DNA of 64,000 bases. It comes from Gracilinema caldarium DSM 7334 (GTDB lineage: Bacteria; Spirochaetota; Spirochaetia; Treponematales; Breznakiellaceae). Shown here piece by piece: positions 36,494 to 45,105 of the stretch. A program made the translations under genes and the position numbers. Under the pieces are notes generated by a model. It made no database searches. It was given only the letters and a program-made list of their open reading frames with translations, and was not told where the DNA came from. The stretch lies in NCBI RefSeq assembly GCF_000219725.1, contig NC_015732.1, forward strand, positions 2,170,001-2,234,000, written 5' to 3'. The stretch's first letter is position 1. Each line of letters begins with the position of its first letter.

Positions 36494-37495
36494 TCACAAA
36501 ACTGTCAGATTTGTACCTGTCAGATTTTGACCAGAGAAAGCCGGGATGTACCGATCCCGGCCGTCCTGGGCAAAGTAATCCTCCAGCACACCAATCATGC
36601 CGCGACGATCCCGTTCCCGCCCTAGAAGGGTCCGTACATGGTGAGCCCAGGTAAGATTGTCGCAGAAATACAGGAAAAACTTCTTTGCCCGGCTTTCAAA
36701 ATACTCCGGGGGCTGGTACTGTTCTAAAAGCCCAAGGAAACGGTCCGCCACAGCCAGAAGATCGATGGCAGGTAGGGGCTCCCGCAGACCTTCCAGCGAT
36801 CGGGCTTGGGCAAAAATCCAGGGGGCCTTTACCGCAGCTCTGCCTACCATTACAGCGTCACAGCCGCCTTTCGCGCGGTGGACCAGCTGAGATGCGTCTT
36901 CTATATCCCCATTGCCAGCCACAGGAATAGTCAGGGCCTTCTTCACTACATCCACGGCGGTCCACCGCGCGCGGCGCTTGAGCTTTTCCTTGCTGGTCCG
37001 CGGATGGAGGGTAATGAGGTCCACACCTTCCCGTTCAAGCCCCTGGCAGAAGCTCACCAGGCGGTCCAGATTATCGTCGGAACCAAGCCGCAATTTTACA
37101 CTGAACCGGTGGTGGCGAATTGCATGTCTGAGGCGGCCTACTAGGGAAAAGGCTTCGTCGGGATGGTCCATCCACCAGACACCGGCTCCGATGCGGACAA
37201 TTTCCGGTGCGGAACAGCCCATATTGAGGTCAATTCCCCGGCATTCCCGGACATCCAGAAGTTCAGCGGCTTTCGTAAGGGTGTCCGCATCGGAGCCCAC
37301 CAGCTGATACACCAGTTTATCCGGCACTGGGCCGTTATCAAGATAATAGATTTCTAATGGATTGGCTGCCAAAAGGGATGGGGCACTGAGCATTTCAGAA
37401 AAATATTCATCGCAGCCACCAAATTCATCAATAAGCTGACGCAGAGCCCGGTGACTTAGGGCTGCCATGGGAGCAAGTAAATAGGGAACCCTCAT
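36494..37495 (-). CDS. dus: tRNA-dihydrouridine synthase
   Basis: 333 aa FMN TIM-barrel enzyme of the Dus family: LLAPMAALSHRALRQLIDEFGG, the catalytic Cys in GIDLNMGCSAPEIVRIGAG, TLHPRTSKEKLKRRARW, IPVAGNGDIEDASQLV, GCDAVMVGRAAVKAPW. It reduces uridines in tRNA. The subclass (DusA, B or C) cannot be read from here. The ATG has no Shine-Dalgarno sequence and is 6 bases after a TACAGT box. Confidence 0.92.
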   Translation of the reverse strand: MRVPYLLAPMAALSHRALRQLIDEFGGCDEYFSEMLSAPSLLAANPLEIYYLDNGPVPDKLVYQLVGSDADTLTKAAELLDVRECRGIDLNMGCSAPEIVRIGAGVWWMDHPDEAFSLVGRLRHAIRHHRFSVKLRLGSDDNLDRLVSFCQGLEREGVDLITLHPRTSKEKLKRRARWTAVDVVKKALTIPVAGNGDIEDASQLVHRAKGGCDAVMVGRAAVKAPWIFAQARSLEGLREPLPAIDLLAVADRFLGLLEQYQPPEYFESRAKKFFLYFCDNLTWAHHVRTLLGRERDRRGMIGVLEDYFAQDGRDRYIPAFSGQNLTGTNLTVL

Positions 37496-37501
37496 GGGCA
37501 G

Positions 37502-37507
37502 ACTGTA
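37502..37507 (-). promoter_or_regulatory. -10 box of dus
   Basis: TACAGT on the minus strand, with a weak TTTAAT 17 bases upstream. ATG follows after 6 bases. Confidence 0.4.
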
Positions 37508-37575
37508 GCATAAACATAGTAGATATTAAAGACTGTTTATATGACAAAAAAAGGTTAAAAAAGCTTTTTCAACCC

Positions 37576-37604
37576 TTGCGTTTTTATATATTTCATAATA
37601 TATT
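37576..37604 (+). promoter_or_regulatory. promoter of the DeoR-led operon
   Basis: TTGCGT (37576-37581), 17-base spacer, TATATT (37599-37604). The five bases before it, AACCC, are the same as at the adk promoter. Confidence 0.6.
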
Positions 37605-37627
37605 TGAAAAGATTTCATAATCTTTTC
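37591..37627. promoter_or_regulatory. candidate DeoR-family operator
   Basis: Direct repeat TTTCATAAT at 37591-37599 and 37613-37621 (22 bp apart, two helical turns), interleaved with a perfect inverted repeat GAAAAGAT (37606-37613) / ATCTTTTC (37620-37627). It covers the -10 box and the transcription start. Confidence 0.55.
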
Positions 37628-37643
37628 GAAAAAGGATAGAAAT

Positions 37644-38399
37644 ATGAATGAAAGTTTAAATGAAAGAGAACGATTAATTCTCGATAAACTCTCACAACTG
37701 GGCTCAATATCGGTTACTGATTTGGCAACAGAGTTACAGTTATCGGAAGTAACAATCAGATCGGATTTGAAAGGCCTCGAAGAAAAGGGATGGCTTCAGC
37801 GAACTCGAGGTGGAGCGGCTCCAGCATATCATCGAGATATTCTTGAACGACAACGGCTTCATACAGAAGAAAAACAGGCAATCGCCAGGGCTGCGGCCGA
37901 GCTGGTTCAAGATGGTGATGTGATTATGATCGAGGCAGGAACTACCACAGCACTCATCGCCCGTTATCTGGTAGGTAAACGGGATGTGCATATTGTTACC
38001 AACTCTACGCTCGTTTTTTCTTATGCCCGTATGAATCCAGCTTTACAAATCACTATGACAGGCGGTGAATTTCGGCGCCCTACGGAATCATTAGTAGGAC
38101 CAATAACGCTAGAAACAATCAGCCGGCTGAATGTGCGTCTTGCTTTTGTCGGAACCGATGGTTTTAGCCTGCATCGTGGAATGACAACGCACCTTGTAGA
38201 AGGTGGAGAGATTGTAAAAGCCATGAAAGCCCATGCAGAACAGACCATTTTGGTTGCCGACTCGAGCAAGTACGGAAAAGTTGGTTTTGTTAGTGTGCTT
38301 CCCTTGCAGGAAGTAGCGCTTATTATAACGGATCGCAACCTCAGTTCCCAGGCGATTACGGAATTGCAGGAAGCTTCTATATCGGTGCAAGTAACATAA
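37644..38399 (+). CDS. DeoR/GlpR-family transcriptional repressor
   Basis: 251 aa. The N-terminal winged helix reads RERLILDKLSQLGSISVTDLATELQLSEVTIRSDLKGLEEKGWLQR with the RTRGGA turn; the C-terminal DeoR sensor domain has EAGTTTALIARYL, TNSTLV and a C-terminal DSSKYGKVGF motif. DeoR proteins sense phosphorylated sugars. It is the first gene of the E2-E3-E1-PHP-SDR-FGGY-SorE string (9 bases before E2), so it likely controls that operon and itself. No strong Shine-Dalgarno sequence except AAAGGATAG. Confidence 0.93.
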   Translation: MNESLNERERLILDKLSQLGSISVTDLATELQLSEVTIRSDLKGLEEKGWLQRTRGGAAPAYHRDILERQRLHTEEKQAIARAAAELVQDGDVIMIEAGTTTALIARYLVGKRDVHIVTNSTLVFSYARMNPALQITMTGGEFRRPTESLVGPITLETISRLNVRLAFVGTDGFSLHRGMTTHLVEGGEIVKAMKAHAEQTILVADSSKYGKVGFVSVLPLQEVALIITDRNLSSQAITELQEASISVQVT

Positions 38400-38408
38400 G
38401 GAGGAATA

Positions 38409-39803
38409 ATGGCCCATATCGTTATTATGCCACGACAAGGTAATACGGTTGAATCCTGTATCATTGTCGGTTGGAATAAGAAAGAAGGAGATGAAGTATT
38501 GGAAGATACTCCCCTCTGTGATGTAGAAACGGATAAGGCAACCTTCGAAGTTGTAGCTGGTGCGAAGGGGACGCTCTTAAAAACCTTACATGAAGCAGGG
38601 GATGATGTACCGGTTCTGCAACCTATTGCTATTATAGGAGAAGCCGGCGAGGATTGGCAAACAATACTGGCAAATGCTCAAGGTATCACAGAAAAAACTA
38701 TCGCTGACCAGGAAACACTCAACACAGAACAGCCCATTGACGGCTCCATGCCAGTATCTCCCCGAGCACGGAACCTGGCGGCCCGGGCAGCCCTGGACCT
38801 TACAGGAGTTTCAGGTACAGGACCTGGCGGCAGAATAATTGAACGGGATGTGCAGTCAATTCTGGAATATCGGCAACCCTTAACCGCCGCTGCCCGGGCC
38901 GCCGTAGCAGAAGGTGGTACAGCAGACTTATTGCCAACAGAAGGATCTGGAATCGGATCTAGAATTCGAACCGCAGATTTGAAAACAGGCCTCGCAGAGG
39001 GGGGAATGCATGATCAAAATAGTACAGAAAAGACACAAGAGCCTCAGGCCATGGGGGCAGTAATTCGAGGAGGGGCTGCCTCTGCTATCACCGAGGAACC
39101 CATCAAAGGCATACGAAAGCTCATTGCAGACCGGATGCTCGAGTCTCTATCGAGTACTGCCCAATTTACGCTCAACAGCCACGCCCGTGTAGATCGAATG
39201 CTCGATTTGCGGCAGCGTTTTAAAACCTCTCAACCGGATTTAGGACTTTCTGGTATTACCCTTAACGATCTAGTGTTGTTTATGGTATCCCGAATCTTAC
39301 CTCTCTATCCTTTTATGAATGCTCATAAAAACGATGACACCCTCATCACCTACAAACAGGTTCATCTTGGCATGGCGGTAGATACCCCCCGGGGTCTTAT
39401 GGTCCCGGTGATTCGTAATGCGGATCAACTCAGCCTGGTTCAAATTTCAGCAGAAGCAAAGCGGCTTGCGTCAGCCTGCCAACAGGGGACTATCACCCCC
39501 GATGAATTGTCTGGATCGACCTTCACAGTAACAAACCTAGGCAATTTGGGCATTGAAAGCTTTACTCCGGTCATCAATATACCGGAAGTTGCAATTCTTG
39601 GCGTATGTGGAGTGGAGCTTAAACCACTTGCACAAGCGGGGACCCTTAATGGGGCTCTCGAACCAAGCGAAATACAGTTTGTACCCCATATCGGATTAAG
39701 TCTTACGATTAATCACCAGGTAGTTGACGGAGCTCCAGCAGCCCGATTCCTTAAAGCCCTCTGTGATGGCATCAGTCAGGTTGATCTCTGGCTCGCCCGA
39801 TGA
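38409..39803 (+). CDS. 2-oxoacid dehydrogenase E2 (dihydrolipoyl acyltransferase)
   Basis: 464 aa. Lipoyl domain at residues 1-78 with the lipoyl Lys in CDVETDKATFEV; a peripheral-subunit-binding domain at about 117-150 (VSPRARNLAARAALDLTGVS); a second, shorter, similar segment at about 158-195 (PLTAAARAAVAEG); and a catalytic domain from about 230 with the active His in LTINHQVVDGAPAARFL. It carries the acyl group from E1 to CoA. A duplicated binding domain would be unusual. The ATG has AAGGAGG 5 bases upstream. Which substrate the complex uses is discussed under findings. Confidence 0.93.
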   Translation: MAHIVIMPRQGNTVESCIIVGWNKKEGDEVLEDTPLCDVETDKATFEVVAGAKGTLLKTLHEAGDDVPVLQPIAIIGEAGEDWQTILANAQGITEKTIADQETLNTEQPIDGSMPVSPRARNLAARAALDLTGVSGTGPGGRIIERDVQSILEYRQPLTAAARAAVAEGGTADLLPTEGSGIGSRIRTADLKTGLAEGGMHDQNSTEKTQEPQAMGAVIRGGAASAITEEPIKGIRKLIADRMLESLSSTAQFTLNSHARVDRMLDLRQRFKTSQPDLGLSGITLNDLVLFMVSRILPLYPFMNAHKNDDTLITYKQVHLGMAVDTPRGLMVPVIRNADQLSLVQISAEAKRLASACQQGTITPDELSGSTFTVTNLGNLGIESFTPVINIPEVAILGVCGVELKPLAQAGTLNGALEPSEIQFVPHIGLSLTINHQVVDGAPAARFLKALCDGISQVDLWLAR

Positions 39804-39816
39804 AGGAGATATAGCC

Positions 39817-41226
39817 ATGTATGATGTAGTAATTATCGGTGGCGGTCCTGCGGGTTATCTCTCCGCTGAACGGTTAGGCCATGGTGGGAAAAAGGTCCTT
39901 TTAATCGAAAAGTCCTTTCTCGGTGGTACTTGCCTGAATGTGGGGTGCATCCCCACAAAGACCCTTTTAAACTCCGCAAAACTCTATGTTCATGCACTGG
40001 AAGCAGATCGATTTGGTATTCACTGTGAGAGAACTACCTATGATTGGCAAGCTATTCAAGCATGGAAAACTGAAGTGGTGAGTAAGCTCCGTGCAGGTAT
40101 TGCGGGGATGATGAATAACTACAAGGTCACTGTTATGGAAGGAACCGGTGAACTGGTTTCAGCCCCAAAGGGTGATGCAGGGGCACGAGTTCGCATTACT
40201 CTGCAAGATGGTACGGTTCAGGAAACAACTGGACGGACAGTGCTTATTTCCACAGGTTCCGTACCTGTACTGCCACCAATACCGGGGGTACAAAACAATC
40301 CACACATTCTTGATTCTACCGGGCTTTTAGAAACGACAAAGGTTCCCACATCCCTCACTATTATCGGCGGTGGGGTTATTGGTGTCGAGTTTGCGTCCCT
40401 CTTTGCTGCTTTGGGAAGTAAGGTGACAGTAATTGAGATGATGGATGAGATTGTACCTTTTATGGATCGGGAACAGGCGCCGATTTTGCGGCGGGCTATG
40501 AAAGGGGTGGACTTCCATCTGGGATGCCGGGTGGAAAAAATAGAAGGAAGTCGGGTCTGGTATAAGAATCTGGACGGCAGAGAAGACCAGATTGAGTCTG
40601 AGTTAATCCTCATGGCTGTGGGCCGGCGGCCACAACTTTCAGGTTGGGGGGCCGAGCGAGTATGTCTAGATATACGTCGTCAGGGGATCCTTGTGGATGA
40701 CCGTATGCGTACTAATGTACCAGGAGTTTGGGCTGCCGGAGATGTAACGGGGAAAAGTCTATTAGCCCATACAGCATATCGGATGGGCGAAGTTGCGGTC
40801 TCGGACATTCTGACCTATCTCGACCGTCTTGAGGGTAAGAATGAGACACCACGGAATAATCGCATGCGTTATGATGCCATTCCCTGGGCAATCTATGGCA
40901 TACCCGAAGCGGCCGGCGTTGGAATTACCGAACAAGAGGCAGTGGAAAGAGGATTTTCGATAACAAAGGCAAGTCTGCCCATGCGAATATCCGGCCGTTT
41001 TTCCGCTGAGAACAGCTTTGCTGCACCGGGAGCTTGCAAGGTTATTGCTGATGCAACCACTGGAAGGATCCTTGGAGTACATGCAGTAGGGGCTTATGCC
41101 TCTGAGTTTATTTGGGGTGCAGCGGCTCTCATTGAACAGGAACTGCGGATAAAGGATGTTCAAGAACTTATTTTTCCCCATCCTACGGTCAGTGAAATAA
41201 TCCGTGAAGTTGTGTGGACGATGTAA
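39817..41226 (+). CDS. lpdA: dihydrolipoyl dehydrogenase (E3)
   Basis: 469 aa flavoprotein: FAD-binding MYDVVIIGGGPAGYLSAERL, redox disulfide GGTCLNVGCIPTK, NAD-binding IIGGGVIGVEFASLFAALGSKV, GVWAAGDVTGKSLLAHTA, and the C-terminal HPTVSEII with the catalytic His-Glu pair. It reoxidises the lipoamide of E2 with NAD+. ATG at 39817 follows AAGGAG (39803-39808) by 8 bases; the frame is open upstream inside E2 but that start is rejected. It is dedicated to this operon. Confidence 0.95.
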   Translation: MYDVVIIGGGPAGYLSAERLGHGGKKVLLIEKSFLGGTCLNVGCIPTKTLLNSAKLYVHALEADRFGIHCERTTYDWQAIQAWKTEVVSKLRAGIAGMMNNYKVTVMEGTGELVSAPKGDAGARVRITLQDGTVQETTGRTVLISTGSVPVLPPIPGVQNNPHILDSTGLLETTKVPTSLTIIGGGVIGVEFASLFAALGSKVTVIEMMDEIVPFMDREQAPILRRAMKGVDFHLGCRVEKIEGSRVWYKNLDGREDQIESELILMAVGRRPQLSGWGAERVCLDIRRQGILVDDRMRTNVPGVWAAGDVTGKSLLAHTAYRMGEVAVSDILTYLDRLEGKNETPRNNRMRYDAIPWAIYGIPEAAGVGITEQEAVERGFSITKASLPMRISGRFSAENSFAAPGACKVIADATTGRILGVHAVGAYASEFIWGAAALIEQELRIKDVQELIFPHPTVSEIIREVVWTM

Positions 41227-41268
41227 GCCTAATCAGATAAGCGCAATACTATATAAGGAGTAAGCACT

Positions 41269-43725
41269 ATGCCAAAATCATTATTGATTAACCCTGGGGA
41301 GGTACGGAAAGCCCAGGTTATCAAAATTAAGGATATTCCGGTTAATCAGTATAGATCGGATATTCAAAAAGAAGTGGCAACCTATGGAAAGAAACGGCTA
41401 CTCAGGGTTTGGTATGACATGGTAACCATTCGCGAATTTGAGAGCATGCTCAATTCGTTTAAGACCATGGGATCTTGGAACGGTATAGAATATAACCATA
41501 AAGGGCCAGCTCATCTTTCCATCGGACAAGAAGCCGCTGCGGTTGGCCAGTGCATCAACCTGACAATTGATGACTTCATATTTGGCAGCCACCGTAGTCA
41601 TGGAGAAATACTTGCCAAATGCTATTCTGCTATCTGGCAATTGGATGAGGTTTCACTTGAACATATTATGAAAGATTTTTTAAATGGTGACACCCTGTCG
41701 ATCGCAGAAAAGGTCCCCTATAGGAACATAAAAGACCTGGCGGAAAATTTTGTACTCTACGGAACGCTGGCAGAAATTTTCGCCCGCAAAGCCGGATTTA
41801 ACCGTGGTTTGGGTGGATCTATGCACGCCTTCTTTACCCCCTTTGGATCCATGCCGAACAATGCCATTGTAGGCGGCTCAGCGGATATTGCCACAGGAGC
41901 GGCCCTCTATAAGCGGATAAACAGAAAGCCGGGTATTGTGATCGCCAATATCGGAGATGCCTCCATGGGTTGTGGTCCCGTATGGGAAGCGATGATGCTT
42001 GCTTCTATGGATCAGTATCGGAACCTCTGGCCTGAAGATGTGGGCGGTGCTCCGCCAATTCTTTTTAATTTCTTTAATAATTTCTACGGTATGGGTGGAC
42101 AAACCATGGGGGAGACCATGGGGTACCAAGTCTTAGCACGAGTAGGAGCGGGAGTGAATCCTGAGAACATGCACAGTGAGCGGGTCGATGGGTATAACCC
42201 CCTTGCGGTAGCTGAGGCTATTGCCCGGAAAAAAGAATTACTCCTCGCAGGAAAAGGCCCGGTTTTGCTCGATACCCTCACCTATCGTATATCTGGCCAC
42301 TCACCTTCCGATGCTTCCAGCTATCGGACCCAGGAAGAAATTAAACTCTGGCAAGAAGCCGATGCAATAGAAGCCTATGGAAATTATCTTATAACGAACG
42401 GGCTCTGTACCAAGGAAGAACTGGAGACCCAGCGGGAAACTATCCAGGAGAAACTGCTCGAAGTGGTAAAACTAGCGACCAACGATACTATATCAGAACG
42501 GGTTTCAGGTCAATTTATCGAATCTGTCATGTATTCTCACAGTAGGGTTGATAAAATGGAGGATCGGTCGGCAGAGCTCCTCCAAAATCTTAATGAAAAT
42601 CCACGGGTCAAAGCCCTGCAGGGGAAATATCGTTATGGCTTTGACAGCGAGGGTAAACCTGTACCCAAGAACAAGGCCTTTCAATACCGTGATGCCCTTT
42701 TTGAAGCCCTGGCATATCGTTGTACCATAGATCCCACCATGGCAGCCTGGGGCGAAGAAAACCGAGACTGGGGCGGAGCCTTTGCGGTATATCGGGGACT
42801 TACCGAACTACTTCCTTATCACAGGCTCTTTAACAGTCCTATTTCGGAAGGAGCTATAGTCGGCGCCGGTGTAGGCTATGCCCTTTCGGGAGGCCGGGCG
42901 GTGGTTGAACTTATGTACTGCGATTTTATGGGCCGAGCGGGAGATGAAATTTTTAACCAGGCAGCAAAATGGCAGGCTATGTCAGCGGGACTTTTAAAAA
43001 TGCCCTTAGTTATCCGTGTTTCGGTTGGCAATAAATATGGAGCCCAGCACAGCCAGGACTGGTCTGCCCTAGTGGCTCACATTCCAGGGCTAAAAATCAT
43101 GTTCCCCGCCACACCCTATGACGCCAAGGGCATGATGAATCTTGCACTACGGGGCACTGATCCAGTCATTTTCTTCGAAAGCCAACTGCTATATGATGTT
43201 AGCGAACAGTTTGAAAAGAATGGTGTACCCCAAGCTTACTATGAGATTCCCGAAGGCGAGCCCGCCATTCGCAAACAGGGGAAAGATATAACCATCGCAA
43301 CCCTTGGGGCAACCTTATATAAAGCTCTTGAAGCAGCCCGGATATTGCAAGAACGATGGGGTCTGGAAGCAGAAATTATAGATTTGCGATTTATCAATCC
43401 TCTAAATTATGAAGTTATCATTGAATCGGTGAAAAAAACTGGAAAGCTTGTGTTAGCCAGCGATGCGGTAGAACGAGGGTCTTTTCTGCACACCGTGGCT
43501 AGCAATGTACAGACCCTCGCGTTTGATTATCTTGATGGACCGGTGGCGGTGGTTGGCAGCCGGAACTGGATTACTCCGGCAGCAGAAATGGAACATCTTT
43601 ACTTCCCTCAAAAAGAATGGATTATCGATACCATCCACGAACGGCTTCTGCCCTTAAAGGGGCATGTACCAACCACAGTACAAAGTATCGGTGAGATTCT
43701 GCGCCGGAACCGACTTGGGGTGTAA
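41269..43725 (+). CDS. fused E1 alpha-beta subunit of a thiamine-diphosphate 2-oxoacid/acetoin dehydrogenase
   Basis: 818 aa in one chain: an E1-alpha half (residues about 45-400) with [37 protein letters not shown], the ThDP motif [13 protein letters not shown] ending in [10 protein letters not shown], and an E1-beta half (residues about 465-810) with [65 protein letters not shown] and a transketolase C-terminal domain. In most bacteria these are two genes. The alpha half has about 45 extra residues after SHGEILAKC (from [18 protein letters not shown]). It decarboxylates or cleaves a keto substrate and passes the acyl unit to E2. No 2-oxoacid-specific residues can be assigned by eye. Confidence 0.9.
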   Translation: MPKSLLINPGEVRKAQVIKIKDIPVNQYRSDIQKEVATYGKKRLLRVWYDMVTIREFESMLNSFKTMGSWNGIEYNHKGPAHLSIGQEAAAVGQCINLTIDDFIFGSHRSHGEILAKCYSAIWQLDEVSLEHIMKDFLNGDTLSIAEKVPYRNIKDLAENFVLYGTLAEIFARKAGFNRGLGGSMHAFFTPFGSMPNNAIVGGSADIATGAALYKRINRKPGIVIANIGDASMGCGPVWEAMMLASMDQYRNLWPEDVGGAPPILFNFFNNFYGMGGQTMGETMGYQVLARVGAGVNPENMHSERVDGYNPLAVAEAIARKKELLLAGKGPVLLDTLTYRISGHSPSDASSYRTQEEIKLWQEADAIEAYGNYLITNGLCTKEELETQRETIQEKLLEVVKLATNDTISERVSGQFIESVMYSHSRVDKMEDRSAELLQNLNENPRVKALQGKYRYGFDSEGKPVPKNKAFQYRDALFEALAYRCTIDPTMAAWGEENRDWGGAFAVYRGLTELLPYHRLFNSPISEGAIVGAGVGYALSGGRAVVELMYCDFMGRAGDEIFNQAAKWQAMSAGLLKMPLVIRVSVGNKYGAQHSQDWSALVAHIPGLKIMFPATPYDAKGMMNLALRGTDPVIFFESQLLYDVSEQFEKNGVPQAYYEIPEGEPAIRKQGKDITIATLGATLYKALEAARILQERWGLEAEIIDLRFINPLNYEVIIESVKKTGKLVLASDAVERGSFLHTVASNVQTLAFDYLDGPVAVVGSRNWITPAAEMEHLYFPQKEWIIDTIHERLLPLKGHVPTTVQSIGEILRRNRLGV

Positions 43726-43728
43726 GCA

Positions 43729-45105
43729 GTGATGAAAGAACGCATCAACGATCCGGCCTGTGGGTCCATGGAACGGCTACAAGCGTTGCGGCACTATATT
43801 CAGAAGGTATTCTTAGAACAGGGAGAACAATGGGTGCCGCAAACAAACGGTGAAGTAAACAATCACATTCATACGATATATAGCTTTAGCCCCTATACAC
43901 CTGCCATGGCAGCGCTTAAGGCATGGGAATCGGGGCTCGAAGCAGCCGGTTCAGTGGATCATGACTCTCTGGGAGCAGCGGAAGAAATGCTCACGGCCTG
44001 TGAAATCCTTGGTATAGGAGGCTGTGTTGGCTTTGAAGTCCGGGTCAATTTTAAGTACGGCCCTGATGGAAATCCCGGCCCTTTTGCAGAGCGGAAAATA
44101 AACAATCCCGATTCTCAAGGTCTTGTGTACATGACTGTTCAGGGTATTCCGCGACAAGCCTACGGTAAGGTTCGGAACTTTTTACAGCCCCTTCAGGAAG
44201 TCCGGAATAAACGGAACCGAGCCATGGTAGAACGGATCAATACAAAGCTCAGCCACGTGGGCCTAAAAAACCTTTCTTTTGAAAAACACATACTCCCCCT
44301 CTCTCAAGCCCATACAGGAGGAAGTGTTACCGAACGGCATTTGATGGCTGCTGTAGCCCGCTTGCTCATTGAGGAATTCGAAGCAGGACCAGCCCTTGTG
44401 GGAGCCTTGGGTTCTCAATTTGGAATTAAGCCATCACCTAAACTCACGATGTTACTTGGCGACAGAACCAATCCCCACTATCTTTTCGACCTTATTGGTT
44501 TATTAAAAACAGACTTTCTGCCCGATGTGTTTATCCAACCCGATGACTCAGAATGTATACCCGCAAAACAGGTTGTAGATTTTGCTCGATCCATTGGTGG
44601 GATTCCTGCTTATGCATATCTGGGTGATGTAAAAGATTCGCCTACGGGAGATAAAAAGGCTGAACACTTTGAAGATGCCTATTTGGATGAACTTTTTCAG
44701 GAATTACAACGATTAGGCTACCAGGCAGTAACCTATATGCCACCACGAAACACGAAAGAACAACTTCAAAGAGTGCAGAATCTCTGTAAACAATATAATT
44801 TTATGGAAATTTCTGGAGTAGATATAAACAGTTCCCGTCAGTCTTTTACCTGTCCTGAGGTCCTTCTACCTGCGTTCCACCACTTGGTAGATAGCACCTG
44901 GGCGCTCATAGCCCATGAACGACTGGCATCCATCAATATTCACTATGGCCTTTTTCATCCAGAAAATCCATTAGCGGGACTCTCACTCGCAAAACGGATC
45001 GCCGCCTATGCCAAGATTGGTCAAAGCTTTGATCGCCAGCATCCAGAGGAGAGTGCCCGCCGCATTATTCAAGAAAAGCAACTGGAGGTCTATCGCTATG
45101 AATAG
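43729..45105 (+). CDS. PHP-domain protein of unknown function
   Basis: 458 aa. The N-terminal metal-site signature of PHP phosphoesterases is present: VNNHIHTIYSFSPYTPAM (HxH), AAGSVDHDSLGAAEEM (DHD) and GCVGFEVRVNF (Glu). The segment IGGIPAYAYLGDV near residue 288 is where PHP proteins normally have a His (G-P-x-x-A-H-P); here it reads YAYLGD, so one metal ligand may be changed. Late HERLASINIHYG could supply others. It is the fifth gene of the operon (3 bases after E1) and its stop overlaps the SDR start. A hydrolase on a phosphorylated intermediate is possible but unproven. Confidence 0.7.
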   Translation: MMKERINDPACGSMERLQALRHYIQKVFLEQGEQWVPQTNGEVNNHIHTIYSFSPYTPAMAALKAWESGLEAAGSVDHDSLGAAEEMLTACEILGIGGCVGFEVRVNFKYGPDGNPGPFAERKINNPDSQGLVYMTVQGIPRQAYGKVRNFLQPLQEVRNKRNRAMVERINTKLSHVGLKNLSFEKHILPLSQAHTGGSVTERHLMAAVARLLIEEFEAGPALVGALGSQFGIKPSPKLTMLLGDRTNPHYLFDLIGLLKTDFLPDVFIQPDDSECIPAKQVVDFARSIGGIPAYAYLGDVKDSPTGDKKAEHFEDAYLDELFQELQRLGYQAVTYMPPRNTKEQLQRVQNLCKQYNFMEISGVDINSSRQSFTCPEVLLPAFHHLVDSTWALIAHERLASINIHYGLFHPENPLAGLSLAKRIAAYAKIGQSFDRQHPEESARRIIQEKQLEVYRYE

